DNA of 64,000 bases from the NCBI RefSeq assembly GCF_041928815.1, contig NZ_JBHFEI010000001.1, forward strand, positions 1 through 64,000. The letters are read 5' to 3'. How positions within the stretch are numbered: position 1 is the stretch's first letter; every line of letters begins with the position of its first letter. This document shows positions 17,601 through 24,870 of this stretch, one piece after another. The DNA comes from JBHFEI01 sp041928815 (GTDB lineage Bacteria; Pseudomonadota; Alphaproteobacteria; Rhizobiales; Rhizobiaceae). The notes under the pieces were generated by a model that was not told the origin of the DNA, ran no database searches, and worked only from the letters and a program-made list of their open reading frames with translations. Both the position numbers and the translations under genes were made by a program.

Positions 17601-20482
17601 CGCCTGCAACGGCGGCGGAGACGTCTGCCGGGGCGGACGCGGCTGCCGGCGCCCCGGACAGGATACAGGCCTCGACCGATCCGGCCGTTCCTCTCGTCGA
17701 AACGTCGGCGGAACCCCGGTCGACCGGGGGAGGTGCGCATGACGCCGGCGTCGGCCAGTCCGCGGCGGCTCCGCGGGGCGAGAAGGTGGAAGGCCCGATC
17801 GCTGCGGAGGCGATGGAGACGGCACACGCCGGACCTGACGACGAGATCGCGCCTGTCGCGGCCGAAAGCGGGGCGGAGGCCGGAGAGCGTGCTGCGGCAC
17901 CGGCCGCCCACGCCGACCTCCATGACACCGTCGACGCCGCCGACGAGGGTCTGGACCGGGACAGCGCCCCGGCGGATGCTGCCGCTCCCTTCATCTTCGA
18001 CCGTTCCGGTCGCTCCGTCCGTTTCGTCTGGAAGACCGACGCCGAGGGACGCTTCCGCGATGTCTCGCGCGAATTCGCCGACACGGTCGGGCCGGACGCC
18101 GCCGCTATCGTCGACCAGAGTTTCGACGCGCTTGCCGCGCGCCACGGGCTCGATCCCGAGGGGCGGATCGGCGATCTCCTGCGGCGGCGCGACACCTGGT
18201 CGGGCAAGACGATCCTCTGGCCGGTGGAGGGCGCGCCGTTTCGCGTCCCCGTCGACCTCGCCGCACTGCCGACCTATACGCGCGACCGCGTCTTCGACGG
18301 CTTTCGCGGCTTCGGCATCGTCCGCGTCGCCGATGCGATCGAGGACCTGTCGCTCCTCCCGCCGCCGGCCGAGCCTGAGGCCGAGGCCGTTGCGGCGGAG
18401 GATCCCGACGGGATTTCCCCTGCCGGGGACGCGACCCCGGACCTTGGGAGCGACCCGACCGCCGCACCTGTCCTCCCGGACGAAACGGGGGCCGAGGACA
18501 ACGGCGTCGCGGGGGACCCCGGCACGGGCGACATCGCCGCTGCCGAAGTGACGCCCGAAGGCACGCAGGCCGAGACATCGCCGGCCGCGGACGACACCAT
18601 GGCGGCCGCGTCCGCCGGGAGCGACGATGCGCCGGTGGAGCGCGGGGCCGCGCCCGACGACGACGGCCATGACGATCCGTTTCGCGGCGAACGGCCGGCG
18701 CTGCGGGTGGTCACGCCCTTCGGCCGGCGCTCGTCCGACAAGGTGGTCGATCTTCAGAGCCACCGCCCGGCCGCGCGCGACACGCTGACGCGCTCAGAGG
18801 AAGCCACCTTCCGCGAGATCGCCCGGCAGATCGCCGAGAAGGTCGCCGCCGGCGAGGCTGCCGACCCGCCCGCCCGGCCGGACGAGGCTCCGCCCAAGGA
18901 GACCCGCGAGACACCGCCGTCAGGCCTCGCCGGGGCCACCACGGAGCGCGAGCCGGACGCGCCGCCTGCCTCCGAGCCGGAGCCGCCGGCGCTGCCGGCA
19001 GGCCGGCTCGACAGTCTCGGCGCCGCCTTCATCGACGCGCTGCCGGTGGCGCTTCTCGTCCATGCCGGCGACCATCTCTACCACGCCAATCCGGAGTTCC
19101 TGAAGCTCACGGGTTATGCCTCGCTGGAGGCGCTGCGCCAGGACGGCGGGCTCGACGCGCTCTTTGCCGGCGAGGAGGACGGGCTCTCCGGCCTTCCGGG
19201 CGGCGCGCTGATGATGATCACCAATTCCGGCCGGCTGGTTCCGGTGACCGCGCGGCTGCAATCCGTGCGCTTCGAGGACAAGAGCGCGCTCCTGATGGCG
19301 CTCTCCACCGTCGATGCCGAGGAGACGCCCGTGGCGTCAGAAACCGCGGACGAGGCGGCGGCGCTGCGCATGGAGATCGACGAGCTCCATTCCATCCTCG
19401 AAACGGCGACGGACGGCATCGTCGTGCTCGGCCCGGACGGCGAAATCCGCTCGCTGAACCGCTCCGCCAGCGCGCTGTTCAACTACGAGGACGCGGAGAC
19501 GCGCGGAAAGCCCTTCGCCGTGCTCTTCGCCCATGAGAGCCAGAAGGCCGTGCTCGATTACGTCGCCGGGCTCGCCGGCCAGGGCGTCGCCAGCGTGCTC
19601 AACGACGGGCGCGAGGTGATCGGCCGCGAGGCGGGCGGCGGTTTCATCCCGCTGTTCATGACCATCGGCCGCCTGCCGGCGTCGAACGGCTACTGCGCCG
19701 TCATCCGCGACATCACGCAGTGGAAGCGGACCGAGGACGAGTTGCGCAGCGCCAAGCGCGCGGCGGAGACCGCCAATGCCCACAAGAGCGAATTCCTCGC
19801 CCGCGTCAGCCACGAGATCCGCACACCGCTCAACGCCATCATCGGCTTTTCCGACATGATGGCGAGCGAGCATTTCGGCCCGATCGGCAATCCGCGCTAT
19901 GTCGAATACGCCCACGACATCGGCCGCTCCGGCCGCCATGTCCTCGATATCGTCAACGACCTCCTCGACATTTCCAAGATCGAGGCGGGCGAGATGGATC
20001 TCGAATTCACCGCCGTCGAGCTGAACGAGACGATCGCGGAGGCCGTGTCGCTGGTGCAGCCGCAGGCGAACGGCCAGCGGGTGATCATCCGCACTTCGCT
20101 GTCCGGCATGGTGCCGCCGGTGGTGGCCGACACGCGCTCGATCAAGCAGATCGCCCTCAATATCCTGTCGAACGCGATCCGCTTCACGCCGTCGGGCGGC
20201 CAGATCGTCGTCTCGACGGCCTACGAGGCCTCGGGCAGCGTCGTGCTGCGCATCCGCGACACCGGCATCGGCATGACGCGGATCGAGCTGGAACAGGCGA
20301 TGAAGCCGTTCCGCCAGGTGACGACGGGAACGCGCAAGCGCGGCGACGGCACCGGCCTCGGCCTGCCGCTGACCAAGGCGATGGCGGAAGCAAACCGCGC
20401 CCATTTCTCGATCCAGTCCGCCCCGAACGAGGGCACGCTGGTGGAGATCGCCTTTCCCTCCCAGCGCGTCCTGACGAGCTAA
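14606..20482 (+). CDS. PdhS-like PAS sensor histidine kinase with a giant repeat linker
   Basis: This 1958-residue protein resembles the PdhS/PleC/DivJ group that (de)phosphorylates DivK in Rhizobiales. A conserved N-terminal domain of about 120 residues is followed by some 1000 residues of Ala/Pro/Glu/Asp-rich, probably disordered sequence. That sequence includes six tandem 62-residue units (residues 646-1015). Then come three PAS-like domains (about 1128-1245, 1466-1585 and 1590-1710). The HisKA H-box is SHEIRTPLN (His1736), and the HATPase N-box (Asn1856), DTGIGM and GDGTGLGLPL are all intact. No membrane segment is seen, so it is cytosolic and probably polar. Usual family members are much shorter, so the linker is the oddity. 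The ATG has GAGCAGG upstream and a CtrA-like box. Confidence 0.88.
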   Translation: MSAKQYPFIDIAVHPRVRDHFAKGDAAVLFSADAARVLWSNGEGAALFGNGSIYDFIDAGPNRSTMMFRQLQATMQQLRLEGDRRTLLMRMTTGFRSVTVQAAAELIRVRGNERAVLVTAAPRSGKGATAEAAARMIAGFDDPDTHMAVLDGDGGVIVASDGFRALAMTEQTRRALVRAAAGDRNWLVKRPVATGRGYLPAAIGKLSDTPPLHLLFAIETILGTMDSAEDFSETAPAGIAAAPAATPPVAGDSVAPSPATDAGLTESVSLPASIERGSADDRGPPPPGRTDDAQTIASFAGGADLAPAPADVAVAIEGEAASPGTAPTITARLPGAPTDVPAFARETAAAPPSMAPEPTVDTPQQPSDLPDERMEPAPTGQQLSFASWDATAPGHGKAADAGRDAATGSGRPSADGVAGHTPADATASPSNGVSLSTAHDASDASSAQAEQSRDGGPDHGVNADMAGDATGRREAVAEAAPQSGSSIAVNTAAEAAESGRSAVTADAALPKQPAPQEIEAKDASSVDDSSRPAGGDEHGGWRDSGAGSDNGTGTASAPGTQDPRAPDAGDETVRAGTPVQDEPEAGWQTAPSFAVEDGHAAGTVFSRPSDDGLAAPTTETPETATAAPASTADASTFDDMDGKAESDLITATGAEPVVPEAEAVSPVTGAAQHDAGMPEPSTPEEAEDTAASPAETSTSADAEQSTGSNLITATDDEPAILEAEAGSPVIAAVQPDYGMPEPATPEEGEDAAALLTDTSTSADADGPAESDVITAIGAEPAIPEAEAVSPVIAAVQPDYGMPEPATPEEAEDAAASPAETSTSADADGAAGTDVITAIGAEPAIPEAEAVSPVSGSAPHDAGTPEPATPEAAEDAAASRTETSTSADVDGPAGSDVITATGAEPAIPEAEMASPVTGAAPHDAGTPEPATPEEAEDAAASPADIATSADADGAAGSDVITATGAEPAIPEGEMALPVTGAAPHDAGTPEPATPQEADDTPATAAETSAGADAAAGAPDRIQASTDPAVPLVETSAEPRSTGGGAHDAGVGQSAAAPRGEKVEGPIAAEAMETAHAGPDDEIAPVAAESGAEAGERAAAPAAHADLHDTVDAADEGLDRDSAPADAAAPFIFDRSGRSVRFVWKTDAEGRFRDVSREFADTVGPDAAAIVDQSFDALAARHGLDPEGRIGDLLRRRDTWSGKTILWPVEGAPFRVPVDLAALPTYTRDRVFDGFRGFGIVRVADAIEDLSLLPPPAEPEAEAVAAEDPDGISPAGDATPDLGSDPTAAPVLPDETGAEDNGVAGDPGTGDIAAAEVTPEGTQAETSPAADDTMAAASAGSDDAPVERGAAPDDDGHDDPFRGERPALRVVTPFGRRSSDKVVDLQSHRPAARDTLTRSEEATFREIARQIAEKVAAGEAADPPARPDEAPPKETRETPPSGLAGATTEREPDAPPASEPEPPALPAGRLDSLGAAFIDALPVALLVHAGDHLYHANPEFLKLTGYASLEALRQDGGLDALFAGEEDGLSGLPGGALMMITNSGRLVPVTARLQSVRFEDKSALLMALSTVDAEETPVASETADEAAALRMEIDELHSILETATDGIVVLGPDGEIRSLNRSASALFNYEDAETRGKPFAVLFAHESQKAVLDYVAGLAGQGVASVLNDGREVIGREAGGGFIPLFMTIGRLPASNGYCAVIRDITQWKRTEDELRSAKRAAETANAHKSEFLARVSHEIRTPLNAIIGFSDMMASEHFGPIGNPRYVEYAHDIGRSGRHVLDIVNDLLDISKIEAGEMDLEFTAVELNETIAEAVSLVQPQANGQRVIIRTSLSGMVPPVVADTRSIKQIALNILSNAIRFTPSGGQIVVSTAYEASGSVVLRIRDTGIGMTRIELEQAMKPFRQVTTGTRKRGDGTGLGLPLTKAMAEANRAHFSIQSAPNEGTLVEIAFPSQRVLTS
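16541..17650 (+). repeat. Six tandem 186-bp repeats inside the kinase gene
   Basis: Units start at 16541, 16727, 16913, 17099, 17285 and 17471; the first five are exactly 186 bp (62 codons) and the last is 180 bp. Each encodes a unit beginning S/T-D-V-I-T-A and ending S-A-D-A-D-G-x-x-G. Units 2 and 3 share a GMPEPATPEE version with QPDYG, while units 1, 4, 5 and 6 have H-D-A-G. The unbroken frame shows copy-number change by in-frame recombination. Confidence 0.93.
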
Positions 20483-20493
20483 CATCCCACCCC

Positions 20494-20513
20494 GCGCCGC
20501 CATGTCGCGGCGC
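20494..20513 (+). terminator. Possible terminator after the kinase gene
   Basis: A 7-bp GC stem (20494-20500 with 20507-20513, loop of 6) starts 12 nt after the stop. Only a short T4 run follows, 19 nt later, so termination is plausible but weak. The rest of 20514-20733 shows nothing else. Confidence 0.35.
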
Positions 20514-20733
20514 CTGCTTCCGGCGGCGGGCTTTTCATTTGCCCGCATTGCCCTTAAGGAAAAGCGGAGTTTGGCGCACATGTTTCAAAGCGGCAGCGGC
20601 CTCTCCCGCCGTGCCGGTGCGAAGGGAGCGCCGTTCCATCGGGTTGACGAGCGTCTGCGGCCACATGCGCCGTGCCGCCCGCGGGGAGATCGGACATGCA
20701 ACTGCACGCGCCGCGTGACGGACATCCGGCAGA

Positions 20734-22419
20734 GTGATGCTGCAGTCGACTGCGCCCCGGCCGCTGCGCCGCCGCTTCGCCGCCGCCGCGAACGGCCATC
20801 CCCTTCTGCATGCGACGGCGGTCGCCACGAGCCTTGCCGTGATGCTGCCGATCCTCGCGATCGTCTGGCTGGCGGCGACGGGGGGCACGGAGGGCTGGCC
20901 GCATCTCGTCGAGAACGTCATCCCCCGGGCGACGCTGCGCACGCTGACGCTCTCCGCCCTGACGGGGGCGGCCACCGTGGTCGTCGGCGTCTCCACCGCC
21001 TGGCTGGTGGCAAGCTGCGATTTTCCCGGACGCCGGCTGTTTTCCGCCGCCCTGGTGCTGCCGCTCGCGATCCCCGCCTATCTCGCGGCCTATGCCTTCG
21101 GCGAGATGTTCACCTTCACCGGGCCGCTGCAATCGGCGCTACGCGCCGTCTTCGGCTTCAAGACGAGCCGGGACTACTGGTTCCCCGACATCCGCTCGCT
21201 CGGCGGCGCGGTCATCGTCCTGACCTCGGTGCTCTATCCCTATATCTACCTCTCCTGCCGCTCGATGTTCCTGATGCAGGGACGGGCGGCAGCCGATGTC
21301 GCCCGGACACTCGGCGCGGGGCGGCTCAAGGTCTTCCTCGCCGTGCAGATCCCGATGGCGCGCCCCGCGATCGTCATCGGCCTGACGCTGGTGACGATGG
21401 AGACGCTGAACGACATCGGCGCGGTCGAATTCCTCGGCGTCCAGACGCTGACCTTCTCGATCTACGACACCTGGCTGAACCGGGGCAGCCTCGGCGGCGC
21501 GGCGCAGATCGCCTGCATCATGCTCGTCTTCGTCGCGCTGCTGATCGCGGTCGAGCGCTCGGCGCGCCGCCGCCAGCGCTTTTCCAGCAACCGGACCACC
21601 GCCGCGGTCCATGACGCGATCCGCATCCGCCTGAGCGGGATGAAGGCCGCGGGCGCCATGCTCGCCTGCTTCCTGCCGATCCTGTTCGGCTTCCTCGTTC
21701 CCGTCATCATCCTCGGCGGCTTCGCGCTCCGGCGGCTCGAACTCTTCGCCGGCAAGCGCCTGATCGACGCGCTCGTCAACAGCCTGGCCGTCGCCGGCGT
21801 CGCCGCGACGCTGACCGTCGTCATCGGCTTCGTCCTCGCCTATGCGGCGCGCGGCGGCCGCTCGCGGCTGGTCGCGGTCGCCGGGCGCCTGGCGACGCTC
21901 GGCTACGGCGTGCCGGGATCGGTGCTCGCGATCGGGGTGCTCTTTCCCTTCGCCGCCTTCGACAACGCGCTCGACGCGTTCCTGCGCCAGCATGCCGGCA
22001 TCTCCACCGGGCTGCTGCTCTCCGGCACGGGGTTCGCCATCATCTTCGCCTCGACGGTGCGCTTCCTCACCATGGCGGAAGGCACGATCGAGGCGGGCTT
22101 CCAGAAGCTCTCCCCCCATCTCGACCTTGCGGCGCGCACGCTCGGCCGGAGCGCCGGCCAGGCGCTCTTTTCCGTCCTCCTGCCGATGATGCGGCCTGCC
22201 GCCCTTTCCGCCGGCCTCCTCGTCTTCATCGAGACGATGAAGGAACTGTCGGCGACGATCATGCTGCGGCCGTTCAACTTCAACACGCTGGCGACGCTCG
22301 TCTACGAGGACGCGTCCCGCGCCAAGGTGGAAGACGCCTCGGTGCCGGCGATGATCATCATCCTCGCCGGCATGATCCCGGTCTTCCTCGTCTCGCGCGC
22401 GCTCGACCGGAAGGCCTGA
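20734..22419 (+). CDS. Iron(III) ABC transporter permease, FbpB/SfuB type (fused double permease)
   Basis: A 561-residue inner-membrane protein with two fused BPD-type permease halves, each of about six helices. EAA-like loops that dock the ATPase are visible in both halves (DVARTLGAGRLKVFLAVQIPMARP near residue 195, and LAARTLGRSAGQALFSVLLPMMRP near 475). This is the architecture of FbpB/SfuB ferric-iron permeases. The start is GTG at 20734 or ATG at 20737; no strong ribosome site is seen for either. No periplasmic binding protein (FbpA) or ATPase (FbpC) gene is adjacent, so it must use partners from elsewhere. The substrate assignment to iron is by family only; thiamine and 2-aminoethylphosphonate importers are related. 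Confidence 0.85.
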   Translation: MMLQSTAPRPLRRRFAAAANGHPLLHATAVATSLAVMLPILAIVWLAATGGTEGWPHLVENVIPRATLRTLTLSALTGAATVVVGVSTAWLVASCDFPGRRLFSAALVLPLAIPAYLAAYAFGEMFTFTGPLQSALRAVFGFKTSRDYWFPDIRSLGGAVIVLTSVLYPYIYLSCRSMFLMQGRAAADVARTLGAGRLKVFLAVQIPMARPAIVIGLTLVTMETLNDIGAVEFLGVQTLTFSIYDTWLNRGSLGGAAQIACIMLVFVALLIAVERSARRRQRFSSNRTTAAVHDAIRIRLSGMKAAGAMLACFLPILFGFLVPVIILGGFALRRLELFAGKRLIDALVNSLAVAGVAATLTVVIGFVLAYAARGGRSRLVAVAGRLATLGYGVPGSVLAIGVLFPFAAFDNALDAFLRQHAGISTGLLLSGTGFAIIFASTVRFLTMAEGTIEAGFQKLSPHLDLAARTLGRSAGQALFSVLLPMMRPAALSAGLLVFIETMKELSATIMLRPFNFNTLATLVYEDASRAKVEDASVPAMIIILAGMIPVFLVSRALDRKA

Positions 22420-22441
22420 ACGAGAGGCCCCGGTCGCGGGC

Positions 22442-22469
22442 AAAAAAAGAGGTGGCCCGAGGCCACCTC
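22442..22469 (-). terminator. Strong Rho-independent terminator
   Basis: On the minus strand a 9-bp perfect stem (22449-22457 with 22461-22469, loop CGA region) is followed by seven T residues (A7 at 22442-22448). It starts 23 nt after the stop of the 47-codon ORF at 22493-22636, which supports that ORF as a real transcript. Confidence 0.85.
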
Positions 22470-22492
22470 CAGTCAATGCGATCAACAGGAAA

Positions 22493-22636
22493 TCAGGAAC
22501 CGGCGTCCTGGAGCACGTCCCATGGGACCTGAACGGTCCGACGGCTCCAACGGTCCGTCGTCCAGACCACCATGCCTGTCCAATCGTAAACAGAACCTTT
22601 CCAGGCCCATCCCCTGATCTGGCCTGCAACACTCAT
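22493..22636 (-). CDS. Small Trp-rich protein (47 aa), unknown
   Basis: This ORF encodes 47 residues starting MSVAGQIRGWAWKG, with six tryptophans, net positive charge, and a V-P-W-D-V-L-Q-D-A-G-S end. It has no signal peptide or membrane helix. The main evidence that it is real is the strong intrinsic terminator immediately downstream on the same strand, with no other minus-strand gene that could use it except read-through from acetoacetyl-CoA synthetase, which ends 76 bp upstream of this ATG. The ribosome site is weak. It could be translated as the last cistron of the acetoacetyl-CoA synthetase transcript or from its own promoter. No function is proposed. Confidence 0.55.
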   Translation of the reverse strand: MSVAGQIRGWAWKGSVYDWTGMVVWTTDRWSRRTVQVPWDVLQDAGS

Positions 22637-22712
22637 GTCTCAAGATCTGGTTAACACGGGCGGCCGCCGTCCCTTAACGGGGCACACTGCCCCGCGAACG
22701 GTCAGCCCGCCC

Positions 22713-24665
22713 TCAAAGCTTCAGCGCCTCGAGGCCGGCGAAAAGCTCCAGCGCCTCGGGATTGGCGAGCGCCTCGCGGTTCTTGACCGGCCGGCCGTGC
22801 ACGACCTCGCGCACGGCGAGCTCGACGATCTTGCCGGACTTGGTGCGCGGAATGTCGGTGACCGCGACGATCTTCGCCGGCACATGGCGGGGCGAGGCGC
22901 CGGTGCGGATGCGGGTCCGGATCGCCTTTTCGAGCTCCGGCGTCAGCGCCACGCCCGGCTTCAGCCGCACGAACAGCACGACGCGCACGTCGTCCTCGAC
23001 ATCCTGGCCGATGCAGAGCGCCTCGGCCACCTCGTCCATCTGCTCGACCTGGTTGTAGATCTCGGCGGTGCCGATGCGCACCCCGCCGGGATTGAGCGTC
23101 GCATCCGAGCGGCCATGGATGACGAGGCCGCCATGGGGCGTCCATTCGGCGAAATCGCCATGGCACCAGACGTTCGGGAAACGCTCGAAATAGGCGGCGC
23201 GATACTTGGCGCCGTCCGGGTCGTTCCAGAACATCACCGGCATCGAGGGGAAGGCCCTGGTGCAGACGAGCTCGCCCTTCTCGCCCCGGACCGGCACGCC
23301 CTCGTCGTTCCAGACATCGACCGCCAGGCCAAGCCCCGGCCCCTGGATCTCGCCGCGCCAGACCGGCTTCAGCGGATTGCCGAGCACGAAACAGGAGACG
23401 ATGTCGGTGCCGCCGGAGATCGAGGCGAGCTGCACGTCCGGCTTGATGCCTTCGTAGACGAAGGAGAAACCCTCCGGCGAGAGCGGCGAGCCGGTCGAGG
23501 TCATCAGCCGCAGGCGCGAAAGGTCGTGGGTCTCGCGCGGCGCCAGCCCGGCCTTGCGCACGGCGTCGATATATTTCGCCGAGGTGCCGAAGACGGCGAA
23601 GCCTTCGGCCGCGGCATAGTCGAAGAGGACGTTGCCGTCGGGATGGAAGGGAGACCCGTCATAGAGGCAGAGGGTGGCGCCGCAGGCAAGGCCCGAGACC
23701 AGCCAATTCCACATCATCCAGCCGCAGGTGGTGAAATAGAACAGCCGCTCGTCCTCGACGAGGCCGCAATGGAAGCGCAGTTCCTTCAGGTGCTGCAGCA
23801 GCGTGCCGCCGGCGGAATGGACGATGCATTTCGGGATGCCGGTCGTGCCCGAGGAAAAGAGGATGTAGACCGGATGCGAGAAGGGCAGGCGCGTATAGGC
23901 GATCTCGCCCGCCGCGTAAGGGGCGACGAAGTCGTCGATCGTGACGCCGCCGCCGATCTCGCCCGCCAGGGCGGCCGCATCGCCGGCATAGGGCACGATG
24001 AGCGCCGGCACGCCGAGCGTCGACGCCACGGCCCTGACCTTCGCCGCCACGTCCTGCCGCTTGCCGTTGTACCAGTAGCCGTCGCAGGCGATGAACAGCT
24101 TCGGCTCGATCTGGCCGAAGCGGTCGAGCACGCCCTTTTCACCGAAATCGGGGGAGCAGGACGACCAGATCGCGCCGAGCGAGGTGGCGGCGAGCATCAG
24201 CGCCACCGTTTCGGGAAGGTTCGGCATCATGGCGGCGACCCGGTCGCCCGGCGCGATGCCGAGCGCCCGCATGGCCTGCTGGGCGCGCGAGACCAGCGCG
24301 CGGAGCGCATCGAAGGAGAGGCGGCTTTCCGCCTTGTCCTCGCCGCGAAAGACGATCGCGTCGGCGGGGCCCGAGCGCCGAAGCAGGTTCTCCGCGAAAT
24401 TGAGGCGCGCCTCGGGGAAGAAGCGCGCGGCGATCATCTCGCCCTCGTCGGCGAGCACCACGCCGCCCTTCTCGCCGATCACGCCCGCACTGTCCCAGAC
24501 CGCCGACCAGAAGGCGGCGCGGTCGCCGACGGACCAGGCGTGAAAGGCATCGGCATCGGCGAAGACGGTGCCGGCGCGCGCGCCGCACTCGGCCATCAGC
24601 CGCGCCATCGGGCTGAAAAGGAGCGTTTCGGCGGAGGGGGTCCAGAGGGGTCTGTCGTCGGTCAT
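22713..24665 (-). CDS. acsA2: Acetoacetyl-CoA synthetase (acetoacetate-CoA ligase)
   Basis: A 650-residue ANL-superfamily AMP-forming ligase that activates acetoacetate with ATP and CoA in the cytosol. The P-loop-like motif is YILFSSGTTGIPKCIVHS. Later motifs include the ISGGTD region, WCHGDFAEW, GRSDATLNPGGVRIGTAEIY and the C-terminal lysine block PRTKSGKIVE. Length and the N-terminal MTDDRPLWTPS region fit acetoacetate-CoA ligase rather than acetyl-CoA synthetase. In rhizobia this enzyme is used to grow on hydroxybutyrate and acetoacetate and is linked to PHB turnover. GAGGAG precedes the ATG. It is divergent from the AsmA-like gene (205-bp gap). The gene symbol follows the Sinorhizobium usage and is by similarity. 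Confidence 0.92.
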   Translation of the reverse strand: MTDDRPLWTPSAETLLFSPMARLMAECGARAGTVFADADAFHAWSVGDRAAFWSAVWDSAGVIGEKGGVVLADEGEMIAARFFPEARLNFAENLLRRSGPADAIVFRGEDKAESRLSFDALRALVSRAQQAMRALGIAPGDRVAAMMPNLPETVALMLAATSLGAIWSSCSPDFGEKGVLDRFGQIEPKLFIACDGYWYNGKRQDVAAKVRAVASTLGVPALIVPYAGDAAALAGEIGGGVTIDDFVAPYAAGEIAYTRLPFSHPVYILFSSGTTGIPKCIVHSAGGTLLQHLKELRFHCGLVEDERLFYFTTCGWMMWNWLVSGLACGATLCLYDGSPFHPDGNVLFDYAAAEGFAVFGTSAKYIDAVRKAGLAPRETHDLSRLRLMTSTGSPLSPEGFSFVYEGIKPDVQLASISGGTDIVSCFVLGNPLKPVWRGEIQGPGLGLAVDVWNDEGVPVRGEKGELVCTRAFPSMPVMFWNDPDGAKYRAAYFERFPNVWCHGDFAEWTPHGGLVIHGRSDATLNPGGVRIGTAEIYNQVEQMDEVAEALCIGQDVEDDVRVVLFVRLKPGVALTPELEKAIRTRIRTGASPRHVPAKIVAVTDIPRTKSGKIVELAVREVVHGRPVKNREALANPEALELFAGLEALKL

Positions 24666-24870
24666 CGTCGCTCCTCAAACCATGCGCGGGATGGCTTGCG
24701 CTGCAACGCGGCCTCCCTGTCGCACTGCAATGTTCACGAAGTCGCGAGCCTTGACAAGTCTCGCGCGCCCCGCCGGCACGCCGCATGCCGGCGGGATTTG
24801 CTTTCCGCTGTCCGAACGCCTATCCAGTCACGAACCGCAACGGTGGATCGCCGAACGTGAACGGAAGGAC

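Noticed and set aside
16541..17650. CRISPR-like or satellite array
   Set aside because: The 186-bp units are contiguous with no spacers, stay in frame, and encode a diverging protein repeat, so they are part of the kinase gene.
22635..24860. A 741-codon plus-strand frame opposite acetoacetyl-CoA synthetase
   Set aside because: Shadow of the synthetase gene; composition is typical of reverse-complement codons and no protein family is recognisable.
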